A DNA stretch of 64,000 nucleotides from Symbiodinium sp. CCMP2592 (taxonomy: Eukaryota; Sar; Dinophyceae; Suessiales; Symbiodiniaceae), in the NCBI GenBank assembly GCA_905221615.1, contig CAJNDT010002002.1, positions 744,001-808,000 on the forward strand, written 5' to 3'. Both the position numbers and the translations under genes were made by a program. A model generated the notes under the pieces. The model had not been told where the DNA came from. It saw only the letters and a program-made list of their open reading frames with translations, and made no database searches. Shown here one piece after another: positions 1 to 10,063 of this stretch (positions within the stretch are counted from its first letter, which is position 1; every line of letters begins with the position of its first letter).

Positions 1-171
1 CGTTTTACAGGCCTTCAAGAGTTTATAATTTATCGCGCCATAGCGAAGCCTCGGCGAAGCTGTAATACCCCAAACCCCGAAACCCGGCATTTAACTGGCT
101 CTGAAAACACAGGACCCAGATATAGACCTGAACGAGCTGCACCTTTACACAAGGACTGCCGACCCCAAGGA

Positions 172-357
172 ACCCCAAGGGTCAAAAGGATCCAATAATT
201 AGGTACTCGGTTTTAGGATAGTAGGTATGGGTGGTTGTCAAAATTATGGTTCCTTTTTAGGGTGGTCCTAATATTTAGGACCCAAAAAGGTACCATAACT
301 TTGACAACCACCCATGTAGGTTAGGATTTTGGAGAGTATATGATTCTTGGGTACTTC
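172..357. repeat. Foldback element X, copy 1 (carries family C insertion)
   Basis: Outer repeat matching 28846-28968 on both sides of the family C element at 229-313. Shared words include GGTTTAGGATAGTAG on the left (approximate) and GGAGAGTATATGAT on the right. The other copy lacks the insert. Confidence 0.7.
229..313. mobile_element. Foldback element, family C, copy 1
   Basis: 85 bp with inverted ends GGGTGGTTGTCAAA / TTTGACAACCACCC and arms that continue to the centre. AT lies on both sides (227-228, 314-315). The related site at 28914 is empty, so this is a true insertion. No coding capacity; it must have been moved by proteins encoded elsewhere. Confidence 0.88.
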
Positions 358-453
358 GGTTGATGATATAAATCCTGCATTACCTTAAGGGCTCTAAAGT
401 ATGGGAAATATAGTCTATTCCTTATTATTGGTGATGCAGGATTTGTACCATCC
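357..453. mobile_element. Foldback element, family E, copy 1 (worn right end)
   Basis: Left arm CGGTTGATGATATAAATCC; right arm GATGCAGGATTTGTACCATC is diverged. Confidence 0.7.
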
Positions 454-692
454 TAAGCCTTAAGACCCTAAAAACCCTATAGATCCCTTAAAGGTACCCT
501 TATAGATTCCTTTAAAGGAACCCCAGGATATATATCATCAACCGTTGGACCCTTGGGGGGAAGGTATACCTACTCGCCTGACGCCGTGATCCATCCTGAT
601 CCCTTTAATGGTAGCTTCCGAAAATTAGGGGTACCTTTGAAGGCATCAGGGATCCATAAGGGTTCCTATAAGGGATCTATCGGGCTTAGGGA

Positions 693-798
693 TTCGGAGT
701 TTCCGAAAATTAGGGGGTACCTTATTTTGGGGTCCTTAAAATAAGGATCCTACCAAAGAGGGTACTACTTTAGGGCCCCCTATTTTCGGGAGCTCCCA
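693..798. mobile_element. Foldback element, family B, copy 1
   Basis: Ends TTCGGAGTTTCCGAAAATTA and TATTTTCGGGAGCTCCC, with AAGGATCCT at the centre. Confidence 0.75.
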
Positions 799-1819
799 AC
801 TCCCTGACCCCTAGACCCAAAACCCTGCAAGTAGCCTGCACACAATGAGTCGCCTCTTCTAATGAGCCATAAGTTGGTGACTGGTGACCCTCAGGGTCCA
901 AGCACGAGTTTAGGGGGTCCAGGGTTCAGGGGAGCGCCTAAATCGTTAGCATCGGGCTTTGGGGTTTACTAAGGACTCTTTTTAGTTTTGTTCGTATACA
1001 GCCGAAGAATATATCAAGAATATGTTTTTGTTATTCTGGTTCTGAGGGGGGTGTGGTGTAGTTGGTACCATCATCGTGAAAAGGAGCTCCCAACAATTGT
1101 CATTTCTAGTATTGAGGCTGCTACTTCTCCCGAATACTAGGTCGTTGAGAAACAGATGCCTTTCAGAAACCCTAACGCCCTAAATCCACAAAAATCCAGA
1201 GTCGTAGACCGCTCTGAACTCTAAACTGCCTTGTCATCCGGACCCCTAAGCGCCACAGCACACCAGGTTCGGGGGTGTAGTGGTTTGTTATCAACAATTT
1301 CCATAAGATCTAACCCTTCAATTCATAAACCTGAGACCGAAACCATACCTTACCCTGAAAGCCTAAACCCTAAGCCCCAAACCCCAAAGCCCGAAACACA
1401 AAGCCCAAAGCCTTAAACCCTACGCTAAACCCTAACCTTAAAAAATTCAACCCTAAACCTGAAAGCCATAAAATCCATAGCCCTAGGCCCTAAACCCTGA
1501 ACTAGTATATTACACCCTGAAGTAATCCCTCTCCTGAGCGGCAGAGGCTGTCTTAAGACCCCCCTCGGCCGGCTACATGCGCTGACGAGCCATATCCAAA
1601 GACTCCAAGAATTCTTTGCTCGTAGGGATGCTAGGGTTTTGGGTTGACAGTTTAGAGCTAACCGTCCCTAAACGCTGCACCCATTCACGACTATTGGAGT
1701 CTTTTGGCGTGCACTTACTTGGGATGAAGCAGCGGGGCACAATGTCAGAGGTTCAACCGCCAAGATTTCAGGACTTCGGACCCAGTTTTTAAGGTGTACT
1801 TGTATGTGTTTGTATATAT

Positions 1820-1908
1820 GAGTAGTTGTCAAAATGAGGGTCCCTTTTTGGGTACCCTAAATATTGGTGCCGTACTATCATAGGGAGCCAAAAAGGGACC
1901 AACCGCCC

Positions 1909-1909
<1 letters not shown>
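1820..1909. mobile_element. Foldback element, family C, copy 2
   Basis: Left end GAGTAGTTGTCAAAATGA, core GTGCCGTACTATCATAGGGA, right end GGGACCAACCGCCCA with part of the arm deleted. It abuts an AT microsatellite. Confidence 0.75.
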
Positions 1910-1959
<50 letters not shown>

Positions 1960-2313
1960 CAGTATGTATCTATATAACTATATTACTTGGAACGCCATAG
2001 TGTTTCTTCACATGCCTAGGCATAAGTATATAGGGGTAGGTATGCATACAATATCGATGTATGTAGGTATGTATATTGTATGTGCATGTGTATGTGTAGG
2101 TGTATGTGTATGTGTATGTGTATGTATGTATGTATGCATGCATGTATGTATCTATACATGTATGTATGTATGTATGTATGTCTGTATGTGTGTATTAGTG
2201 TTTGTGTGTATATGCGTGTATGTACGTATGTATGCATGCATGTATATGGGTATGTATGTAATTATGTAAGGATGGATGTATGTATGTATATAAAAAAGTG
2301 TAAATCTGTGTGC

Positions 2314-2348
<35 letters not shown>
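1910..2348. repeat. AT and TATG microsatellites
   Basis: (AT)n at 1910-1955, then TATG/TGTA tetranucleotides from about 2085, ending in a second (AT)n near 2320-2347. Open frames here are repeat artefacts. Confidence 0.95.
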
Positions 2349-2350
<2 letters not shown>

Positions 2351-2564
2351 CTCGGGCATCGTCATTTGTTTGCAGGCTCGTCGAAAGAGAACTTGGACTT
2401 TGGGGCTTAGTCATTATACGTGTCAGAATAATAAGTAACATCATCCCTTAAGGTGTCTTCCTATAGCTTGACACCTCGCTATGAAATATTCGGTCTTTGT
2501 AATACGCTTGCCTTAGGCTCAGTGTACGGCTTGAAGGGGCGAGCTCATGGTAGCACGCACATCC

Positions 2565-2566
2565 GC

Positions 2567-2605
<39 letters not shown>

Positions 2606-2815
2606 TATGTATATGGATATTTTTATGTACAATTATGTATGTATGTATGTATGTATACATATATGTACATATATATATATATTTATATATGTATATATGT
2701 ATATGTGTATATGTATATATATATATATATATATGTATATTCATGTTTATTTATTCACGTACTTGTATATGTACATGTATGTATGCATGCATGCACACGT
2801 GCATCAACACCTGGT
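2565..2815. repeat. AT and TATG microsatellites
   Basis: Second compound AT/TATG block. The 220 bp between it and the previous block (2349-2564) hold nothing I recognise. Confidence 0.95.
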
Positions 2816-3250
2816 TTTACGGCCGTGTACCCTGAACCTTGGCTGAGATACACTGTTGATCCAACGCGTTGATGCACATAGTCTCCTCAGTGCAGATGCC
2901 ATGACTGCATGAGATAGTGTTTCTATAAGATTCAGAGTACGGGGCTCTAAAACACATAGTGGTTCTGGTTTCTGGATTTCAATGCAGGGGCCGCAGTGAA
3001 TAGGATAGGGTCTCATGCTATACAACTGTAAGGACTGACACCGCTACTCACACTATTCTTTGACAGTAAGGAACCCTGAGGCATCATGTTGGTGATCACC
3101 CTAAACCCTAAACCCCTAAACCCTAAACCCTAAACCGTCTATAAATCAAGATCCGTTTCGTTGCCCCGCTGTCTGCGTGCCCAATGCACCCGCGCCTGGT
3201 TGACGACTTTCGCGGGGACGAAGAGGTGCAAGGCCCAAGGAGCTGAAATG
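2816..3250. other. Unassigned stretch with short telomere-type array
   Basis: Nothing recognised apart from a CCCTAAA array at 3099-3137. Confidence 0.6.
3099..3137 (-). repeat. Telomere-type array (CCCTAAA)n
   Basis: About five nearly perfect CCCTAAA units, internal to the sequence rather than at an end. Confidence 0.9.
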
Positions 3251-3251
3251 A

Positions 3252-3363
3252 CTAGGATGCCCAGTAGTACCCTTATTCCCTTTTTGTAGTCCTAGGTTCC
3301 TTATAAAGTTACCCAATACCAAAAAGAGAGGCCTTTTTATTCTTAGGTTACTGGGTATCCTAG
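3252..3363. mobile_element. Foldback element, family M, copy 1
   Basis: Ends CTAGGATGCCCAGTA / TTACTGGGTATCCTAG. Flanked by ATGA at 3248-3251 and 3364-3367, a 4-bp target duplication. Close relative at 31842-31960. Confidence 0.88.
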
Positions 3364-3398
3364 ATGATTTAAATTTCAGGAGGTTGTTGTTTACTATA

Positions 3399-3506
3399 CT
3401 GTAGGTGCCTAAATCCAGCTACCAATACTATTTTGGGGGCTTATTGTTATGATGAGTATTATGAGTATAGTATAGTGGGCCCCAAAGCCCTCTTCTAGTT
3501 ACATTA
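3399..3506. mobile_element. Foldback element, family G, copy 1
   Basis: Core CAATACTATTTTGGGGGC and GTGGGCCCCAAAGCCCT, ends TGTAGGTGCC and TTACATTA, as in the other G copies. Confidence 0.7.
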
Positions 3507-3606
3507 GGGTTTAGGGTTGGGGTTTAAGGATTTAGGGTTTAAGGGCTTCGGGCTGAGGGTTTAAAAGTTTTTTTTTTTAAAGGGATTTCGGGTCTAGGGG
3601 CTTTGT

Positions 3607-3780
3607 CATAGGGATCCTTAGGGGTGTAGGGGGAGGGGGGTGTAGGGTTTAGGGTTTAGGGTGTAGGGGGAGGGGGGGTAGGGGGCCTTAAGACCCATAA
3701 TAAGGACTGACTAATAAGGCCTATTTAAGGAAATATAGTCCCCTACACCCCTCCCCCCTACACCCCTAAGGATCCCTATG
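3607..3780. repeat. Large inverted repeat with G-rich arms
   Basis: Left arm 3607-3646 (CATAGGGATCCTTAGGGGTG then GTAGGG runs) pairs almost perfectly with 3740-3780. The arms are G/C-tract rich, and a further GTAGGG stretch lies in the loop. Confidence 0.85.
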
Positions 3781-3907
3781 AGCTTAGGGCTTCCGCTGAA
3801 CATCAAACATAGGATTCGAAAAGCGCTCGGCAGTCATGTCTGAGCCTAGAGGTAAATTCTCTTGGAGGTTCGTGGGTACTTATGACCCTAGGGCTTTATA
3901 AGGACTC

Positions 3908-3961
3908 ATATATCAAGGCTTTTGGGCACAAAGACCATACTATATCAAGGCTTTTGGGCTA
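3908..3961 (+). repeat. Short direct repeat
   Basis: TATATCAAGGCTTTTGGGC occurs twice about 34 bp apart. Confidence 0.7.
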
Positions 3962-4020
3962 TTTCGATGCCCAGGGTAAGTGCGGCCGTAAGTCCCATGG
4001 TGTAGTGATCCTGCTTATAA

Positions 4021-4122
4021 CTTAATAGCTGAGTGGGTACACTTTTCACTTTTTGGGTTAATATTACCAGCGATAAAACTGAAAGTGTACACTTTTGGGG
4101 GCGAATGAACTCAGCAACTAAT
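4021..4122. mobile_element. Foldback element, family O, copy 1
   Basis: Ends TAATAGCTGAGTGGGTACAC and TGAACTCAGCAACTAA, inner arms CACTTTTCACTTTTTGGG / CTGAAAGTGTACACTTTT. Confidence 0.75.
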
Positions 4123-4692
4123 CACTACCCATGAGCCTCCAAGTACCTGCGCGAAGATCCCCAAACCACAGAGACCTACACCGGCAATCGGTAGCCCTGG
4201 GCCCCAGATTGTCAGATTTCCCCAGTATGAGTTTCAGATATAATTCCATAGAGAGGTGGGTTCTTGGAAGGTTAAGGATTGCCTAGTCCTGCAACCCTGA
4301 ACCCTGATCCCTAAGCCCCAAAAAAACCTAAATCCCAAGCCGCACCTAGCCTGCAACCCCAAATCCAAAACCCAAGTGCTAAGCCCCAGCCCTTTACCGC
4401 ATCATGGGTTACAGGGCCCGGGCTCCGGACAGTCCCTTTGAATTCATACGCCCAGAAGCATAAGCATTTAACAGGGATATACCTGTCTTGCTGGGCTTCA
4501 TTACACGGAGATTTGTACTTTGGGGCCCTACACCCTAAACCCTAAACCCCCCTACTATTCTCATGGTCCAGGTTCGCCTAGTATTCTCGGAATGCTCTAC
4601 TTGGCGCTTTCACGTTTGCAGGCGCCGAGTTCCGCCAAGGGTGCCGCAGTCGAGAAAGCTGCCCAAGGCTCTAGGCTACGAGCTGAGTATCA

Positions 4693-4792
4693 CTTAGTAG
4701 CTGAGTGGGTACACTTGACACTTTTTAGGATAAGATGACACACTATAAAACTGAAAGTGTACACTTCTTGGTGCTTATGAACTCAGCAACCA
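4693..4792. mobile_element. Foldback element, family O, copy 2
   Basis: Starts TTAGTAGCTGAGTGGGTACA, ends ATGAACTCAGCAAC; same core as copy 1. The preceding 4123-4692 holds degenerate CCCTAAA text and no gene I recognise. Confidence 0.75.
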
Positions 4793-4797
4793 AGATC

Positions 4798-4860
4798 AGG
4801 TCTTCAGGGTTTGGGGTTCAGGGTTTAGGGTTCAGGGTTTAGGGTTTAGGGTTCAGGGGG
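4798..4860 (+). repeat. Telomere-like TTTAGGG array
   Basis: Mixed GGTTTAGGG and GGTTCAGGG units. Confidence 0.85.
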
Positions 4861-4874
4861 CTTCGTTACTCCCA

Positions 4875-4972
4875 AGGGTCCATGTACCCAAATAGTATAT
4901 ACTTTGGCCCAATGTACCTATATAGAGACTACTTTAAGGCCAAAGTATGTACTACTTGGGTACATGGACCCT
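4875..4972. mobile_element. Foldback element, family A, copy 1
   Basis: Arms AGGGTCCATGTACCCAAATA / ACTTGGGTACATGGACCCT with the TATATACTTTGGCC inner arm. TA follows on the right. Confidence 0.85.
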
Positions 4973-5376
4973 TACATAATGGGATTTTTTAAAGCACGGG
5001 GGGATCATAAGGTTTTCAGGGTTGCAAAGAATTCCGAGATAGGGTCACTTCAAGGCTTTGTGTTTTTTCTTAAGAATTCCTATGCTTTAGTCCGTCTGGG
5101 TCTTTGCGGTTCCATGTAGCCGTCCAGTGTAGACTTTGGCCCTAGCGTCACTGTTGTGTAGAAACTCATGGGAATCCGTATAGGCGCACGATAGGTCCAC
5201 GTGGATCTTGAAACATTTCCCCAGCAAACCCTATAATCCTTTCTCAAGAAGTATCACAGAAGCAGCAGAATTGTAGCTGAGCCTTGGGCGCTGCCCTGCC
5301 TTGCCGTGCAGCAGAGTTTGAATGTTTTCTTTACTTCAGGAGTTCCAAAGGAAGCTTTAGTGTTCAGGGTTTCAAC

Positions 5377-5476
5377 AAAGCTTAGGGGTACTTAGAAATA
5401 CTTTTGTATATTTGGTTATAAAACCCCAAAGAAACAGCTAATATTTTAATTTTTGCTAGGGTTCTCAGTTCAGTAT
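5377..5476. mobile_element. Foldback element, family Q, copy 1
   Basis: CTTAGGGGTACTTAGAAATA at the left, GCTAGGGTTCTCAGTTCAGT at the right, with the shared AAGAAACAGCTAA core. 4973-5376 before it shows no gene. Confidence 0.7.
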
Positions 5477-5664
5477 TTAAAGAGTTCTGTAGAGTTTGAC
5501 GTGCTTTCTGAGCCGCCACTCTTCCTACAGCAGGGCAGGAAGAAATATCCCCAGCAGTGGCGTGCCCGACACATCCCATCGAGCCGGCTAGGTCTTGCTG
5601 TAGAGCTTAGTAAGGGCTTAGGGCTTGGGGTTCAGGGTTTAGTGTCGTAGGTTCGATTGCAACA

Positions 5665-5766
5665 TGGGAGATTCCGAAAATTAGGGTACCTTACTTTAGG
5701 GTCCTTACAGTCAGGATCCTACTGTTCAGGGTACTATATTAGGGTCCCCTATTTTCGGAAAACATT
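5665..5766. mobile_element. Foldback element, family B, copy 2
   Basis: TGGGAGATTCCGAAAATTAG ... CCTATTTTCGGAAAA; centre AGGATCCT. Right terminus worn. Confidence 0.8.
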
Positions 5767-5781
5767 GATGAGTCTGCGACC

Positions 5782-5900
5782 TACAGTAGAAGCCCAAAAG
5801 TTGGAAACCCAATAGCTTCAATCCTTATAAGAGTACTGTATAGGGAATCCCAGCACTATTTGGCCTTAATCCGGTTTCCAACTTTAGTGGGTTTACTATA
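5782..5900. mobile_element. Foldback element, family J, copy 1
   Basis: AGTAGAAGCCCAAAAGTTGG at the left and CCAACTTTAGTGGGTTTACT at the right; inner arms GAAACCCAATAGC / TAATCCGGTTTCC. Confidence 0.8.
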
Positions 5901-6001
5901 CCTTGTGGCCGCCAGGATGTTGGCGGCCTTGGCCCTAGGGCTAACGAGGATAGCCCCTCGAGTTACGTGCTTGGTTGGGTCCTTAAGCACCGAACCCTAC
6001 A

Positions 6002-6098
6002 TGGGAGTTTCCGAAAATAAGGGACCCTAATATAGTAGCCTAAATCGTAGGATCCTCATAATACCCAAGTAAGGTACCCCAATTTTCGGAAACTCCCA
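6002..6098. mobile_element. Foldback element, family B, copy 3
   Basis: 97 bp, TGGGAGTTTCCGAAAATA / ATTTTCGGAAACTCCCA. CA on both sides fits a 2-bp duplication. Confidence 0.87.
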
Positions 6099-6199
6099 CA
6101 TGCCACACCCAACATATTAAAAAGGAAAGGCGTGGTTTCGGGATTTGAGGTTCGGGACCATGTTTGGACTCGCGGGACCCCAAACCCCAGAGCCGACAT

Positions 6200-6298
6200 T
6201 AAACTTAGGGGTACTTAGAAATCATCTTTAATTTTTGGTTATTATAATCCCTAAGAAACAGCTAAAATCACAATTTTCGCTAGGGTTCTAAGTTCAGT
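6200..6298. mobile_element. Foldback element, family Q, copy 2
   Basis: AACTTAGGGGTACTTAGAA ... CTAGGGTTCTAAGTTCAG, core TTATTATAATCCCTAAGAAA. Confidence 0.75.
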
Positions 6299-6364
6299 AT
6301 AGTATAGACATCTACCAGACGGGCCAGGTTACTTCGTTTAAGATTTGTGCCTTGATTGGGGTTT

Positions 6365-6447
6365 GGGCGTTTCCGAAAATAGGGGGACCCTAATATGGTA
6401 CCCTAACTAGTAGGATCCTGATTATAAGGACCCCCAAAAAGGTACCC
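6365..6447. mobile_element. Foldback element, family B, copy 4 (truncated)
   Basis: Left arm GGGCGTTTCCGAAAATAGGG and core are present; the right arm is lost. Confidence 0.65.
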
Positions 6448-6520
6448 AGGGGTACCCTGTTGCCCTGTCTATTTGATATCTTCCGGCTTCCGGAAGAGAA
6501 TCTCCAAACACTAAGCCTTA

Positions 6521-6615
6521 GAAGGGGCCCCCACCGTGTAATAGTGGTATCATAGCAATATAATAGGGCCCTAATACAATCCTTATAGTCACTATTACAT
6601 GGTGGGGGCCCCTTC
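6521..6615. mobile_element. Foldback element U
   Basis: Near-perfect 26-bp arms starting GAAGGGGCCCCCACCGTGTA; only one copy seen in this window. Confidence 0.8.
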
Positions 6616-7380
6616 TGTACGCCCTAACGAGCTACCTTTGTTGGTTAGCATCAGCACAGCCTATGCCAGCCAAGCTTTGAAGATGACAACCCTTAATCCC
6701 TAGACCCCTGAAACCTAAACTATAAACCCTAAACTTAACCCTAAACCCTAGTCCTGGAACCCGAAACCCTAGACCCTAAACCCCTAAACCCCAAAACCTC
6801 TGAAACCTAAACGGCTTGAAGGGATGCAAGAGGCCTGCCGGACCGCACCGGGCTCAAAGGAACCTGCGAGGGAGCGCGCCAAACGGAGCCCAAGAGTTTG
6901 TATCCTGAACCCTAACCCTCGCAACCCTAGACCCTAATCGAAAATTGAAAGCCCTAAACCTAGATCCCTAAACCCCAAAGTTCAAAAAAACCTTAATCCC
7001 TAAAAGATGTCCGCTATCCGCTATCGTAGATTAAGAAAAAAAAAACTAAACCGCTCAACCGCGGCAGCGGCCTCTTCGGGTTCGATTTGGGCCCGGTGCA
7101 GACCTCTTTGATTGCATGGCGAGCACGCAAAAAATCGGCCGAGTCCAGGGCTCGGGGTTTTGGCTTGGGGAATATCGGGAATATGGTTTAGGGGTTTACA
7201 TAGTGTTTTGGGATGTTTTGGGGTTTAGGGGTTTAGGGTTTAGGGGCTAGTTGAGGGTTTAGGCTTTTGGGGTTGAGGGTTTGCAACCTAAGTCCCCAAG
7301 CCTCGGAGTGAGAGTCTTCGGCCTCAGGGTTTAGGGTTTTGGGTTCCCCGGGAGTTAAAGGGGGTCTAAATTAGGCGTGG

Positions 7381-7497
7381 AGACTGGTAGGACTACTACT
7401 GGTACTACTAGTACTACTAGTACTAGCTAGTACTAGTACTACTACTACTGGTACTACTACGACTGCTGCTACTACTACTACTGCTATAGCAATAAGA
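7381..7497. repeat. Trinucleotide (TAC) microsatellite
   Basis: Imperfect TACTAC/TAGTAC repeat with partly palindromic units. Confidence 0.9.
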
Positions 7498-7840
7498 ACG
7501 ATGACAATCATCAGAATGACGATCAGGGACAAACGAACCTGTCAGCAAAAGTACCATGCATCCGCGGCATCCGGCAGATCCCGTAGGTTGTTCAGTGGCA
7601 GGCAGAGTTGATAGATCAGGTTTCTAAGACTATTCGCATTAGGGTTTAGTGTTCAGGGTGTATGGAATGAGTTTCCAAGAGGACGCGCGTTAAGGTTTAA
7701 GGCATTAGGGTTTTATGGCTTGTGTTTGTAGCAGTTTTCAGAGCACAGTTGCAGTTTGGGGTTTAGGGTTGTGGCATTTGCTGTCAAATCAGAACTCGTT
7801 GTCTCGTTCCTAGCCGCAAGAAACACAAGGATCCAAAAAT

Positions 7841-7889
7841 AAACCCTAAACCCTAAACCCTAAACCCTGAACCCTAAACCCTAAACCCT
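7841..7889 (-). repeat. Telomere-type array (CCCTAAA)n
   Basis: Six to seven units, one as CCCTGAA. Confidence 0.9.
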
Positions 7890-8013
7890 GGAAGTCGCGG
7901 TTTCAGCGTCCGTGTATCAGCCTTAAAGCCTAAGCCGTCAACCCTAAACCGTCAACCCTGAACCCTAAACCCCTCCGTAGACCCTAAATGCAGCGAAGCT
8001 CGACCTTAACCCC

Positions 8014-8070
8014 AAATAACCTACCTTTTTCAGGAAATCGTATTATGGAACCTAAAAAGGTAGGTTCCTT
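8014..8070. mobile_element. Foldback element, family I, copy 1 (short form)
   Basis: AACCTACCTTTTT and AAAAAGGTAGGTT arms only about 22 bases apart. Confidence 0.65.
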
Positions 8071-8148
8071 AGGGTCCACGGAGTCGAAATCCGCAAAAAT
8101 CAATCAGGCTGCAAGCGCTACTCCATGCACGGCCAGAGCGATCCATGT

Positions 8149-8346
8149 ACTTACCTTTCTTAGCGGTACTTAGAACACTTTTTTAATTTTTGTTTATTAT
8201 AATCCCTAAGAAACAGCTAAAATTGCAAAATTTGCTAGGGTTCTAAGTTCAGTATAGCTTTGGTTAGTAGGGAATGGAAGAATGGTAGTAATAGTAGTTA
8301 TAATTGTACCCCATTCCTCCATTCCCTACTAACCAAAGGTAAGTGT
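8149..8346. mobile_element. Foldback element, family H, copy 1 (interrupted)
   Basis: Left tip CTTACCTTT at 8149-8158 is separated from CTTTGGTTAGTAGGG at 8258 by a family Q element. The right end is CCCTACTAACCAAAGGTAAG. Uninterrupted relatives are at 18967 and 62037. Confidence 0.8.
8158..8255. mobile_element. Foldback element, family Q, copy 3 (nested in H)
   Basis: TTAGCGGTACTTAGAACAC ... GCTAGGGTTCTAAGTTCAGT. Younger than the H element it splits. Confidence 0.78.
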
Positions 8347-8498
8347 ACCTGAATAGTGTAAACTTAGCCCTTAAAGAAGTTCCTGTGTAGTAACACTGGG
8401 CTGCAGTTTGCACTTGATGGTGACGTTCCCTGACCCGCTTGCAAGAGCTATCGAGAAGTTGCGATTATGACAACCATGATGGTGAGTCTGAGAGTTTA

Positions 8499-8609
8499 CT
8501 AGGACCCAGAGTAGGCCCTTGTTCCCTTTCTTAGGGTTCAGGTTCCCTTATAAGCCCCTTTAAACCAAAAAGGGCATCCTTTTTATGCCTGGGTTACTCT
8601 TGGGTCTAG
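8499..8609. mobile_element. Foldback element, family L, copy 1
   Basis: CTAGGACCCAGAGTA / TACTCTTGGGTCTAG, with TTTA on both sides (8495-8498, 8610-8613), a 4-bp duplication. Confidence 0.88.
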
Positions 8610-8900
8610 TTTAAGAGTTCAGGGCCTAACATCGGGATGCAACACATGGTACAGATACAGGCACTAAGCTTGTGACCAACCACTACTTTAAACTCAAGCC
8701 GCGTACCTTGCAAGGGCCTGTACAATAATATCAGAATACGGAACCCTATACAATGACATTTCCTTAGAGGCCATGCGGACGATATGCCTCTTCAAAAAGA
8801 GCTCGGTAGCACTTGGGTCCTTAGGGCCGTAGAATTCGCCATGGCAGCACCGGACCTATCGCTGTTCTGCCTGCTCCTGCGCACGAACTATGGTAAAATT

Positions 8901-8992
8901 GCAAAACTCAACTTTTCAACTTGTAGGGTTCTTATAAGGTAGTCGATTCTGAAAGTGTCAACTTTTATTTCCTTGGGTTTTGGGCCAGTGAG
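8901..8992. repeat. Dispersed repeat N, copy 1
   Basis: About 95 bp shared with 33282-33375: AACTTTTCAACTT, GGTTCTTATAAGGTAGTCGA, and GGGCCAGTGAGAT at the end. Arms are weakly palindromic. Confidence 0.75.
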
Positions 8993-9360
8993 ATTGTAGG
9001 ATTTGGGCTTCAGGGTTACCTGAAGGGTGGGTGGGAGGACTGGCGTAGGGTTTGGGGCCAGGCATTAACTTTAATTTATGCAGCTTCGGCCTGAGGCCAG
9101 GGGGACAGCATGAGGACCTGAGCAGTTACCTATGTAAACATTATCTATATACCTAGGATATCTATATTATAGTCTATATGTGTATGAATATGTTTCTGAG
9201 CGTCCTTTTCATGGCTACAATACAATGCTCCCCTGGACGCGGCTTATGCCAGGGCTTACGTTTACCTCCGAATAGCTGTCATTCTCGAAGCTGAAGCTTA
9301 TCATCCCCCCCTTAGGATCCAGGTATGATTGCAAATCGACTTACTTTGTGGAACCCTACT

Positions 9361-9410
9361 GCTGATGGACAAAATCCTGCATGACCCTAAGGACTCTAAA
9401 CTATGGGAAC
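9361..9410. mobile_element. Foldback element, family E, left half only
   Basis: GCTGATGGACAAAATCCTGC followed by CCTAAGGACTCTAAACTATG, then unrelated sequence. The word CTTACTTTGTGG occurs on both sides. Confidence 0.65.
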
Positions 9411-9497
9411 CGCAAGCTGGCTTACTTTGTGGTCTGAACTTACGGGTGCCAACGGGGAGTGGGAGAGTGGATCCCTACAATAGTCCTTAATTTTCTA

Positions 9498-9592
9498 AGG
9501 GTCCATGTACTCATATAGTATATACATTGGCCTTAATGTAGCCCCTGTATAGGTACATTGGGGCCCATGTATCTCTATATGGGTACATGGAC
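9498..9592. mobile_element. Foldback element, family A, copy 2
   Basis: TA precedes AGGGTCCATGTACTCATATA; right arm ATATGGGTACATGGAC, last bases lost. Confidence 0.8.
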
Positions 9593-9967
9593 GTAATTAT
9601 AGAAATTGTCCTGTATAGTAGTCCTGGCAATCCTTATGCTCCTTCTTCCGCTGTATCTGAAGCACTGGCAAGTGAAGTCAATACATGATTAGTGTTTGTT
9701 TTGGGCTCATTGGTCATGACCTACGTCCTGCTCCTCATGTTTTCGGTGCGTCCTGTAGTTTACATATATTCAAATGCTTCCCAGCACCTAGCAGCCATAC
9801 AAGATACTCTCCCAACTACCAAGACTACTAACATAAACCCAATTGCCTCATTATTCGGTCAATCCGACCCCTAACATCCCCATAGCACCCTTAACCCTCC
9901 TAAGTCCCTTCTAGAAGGAGTATAAGTACTCCTAATTAAGATAAATTTTTCCTTTCCCACTACAGGG

Positions 9968-10063
9968 AACTCCAGAAAGTTGGAATATGGAATAATGGTA
10001 GGATCCCCAATAATTTCCCTTAAAGGGTTTACGATAATGATATTCCAACTTTCTGGCTTCTAC
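9968..10063. mobile_element. Foldback element, family K, copy 1
   Basis: CCAGAAAGTTGGAATAT / ATATTCCAACTTTCTGG. Shares the AAAGTTGGAA word with family J. Confidence 0.8.

Larger units (their letters stand above)
1..1819. other. Repeat-rich non-coding stretch
   Basis: No gene recognised. It holds foldback elements listed separately, a lone family-B left arm near 613-640, lone family-E arm sequence near 529-546 and degenerate CCCTAAA text at about 1330-1500. Confidence 0.6.
6616..8013. other. Telomere-like text and microsatellite, no gene
   Basis: Degenerate CCCTAAA at about 6690-7000 and TTTAGGG at 7170-7340. A TAC/GTACTACTA microsatellite is at 7381-7497 and a CCCTAAA array at 7841-7889. 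No coding region recognised. Confidence 0.7.

Noticed and set aside
1964..2872. Frames rich in Y, I, M and C
   Set aside because: Products of AT and TATG microsatellites.
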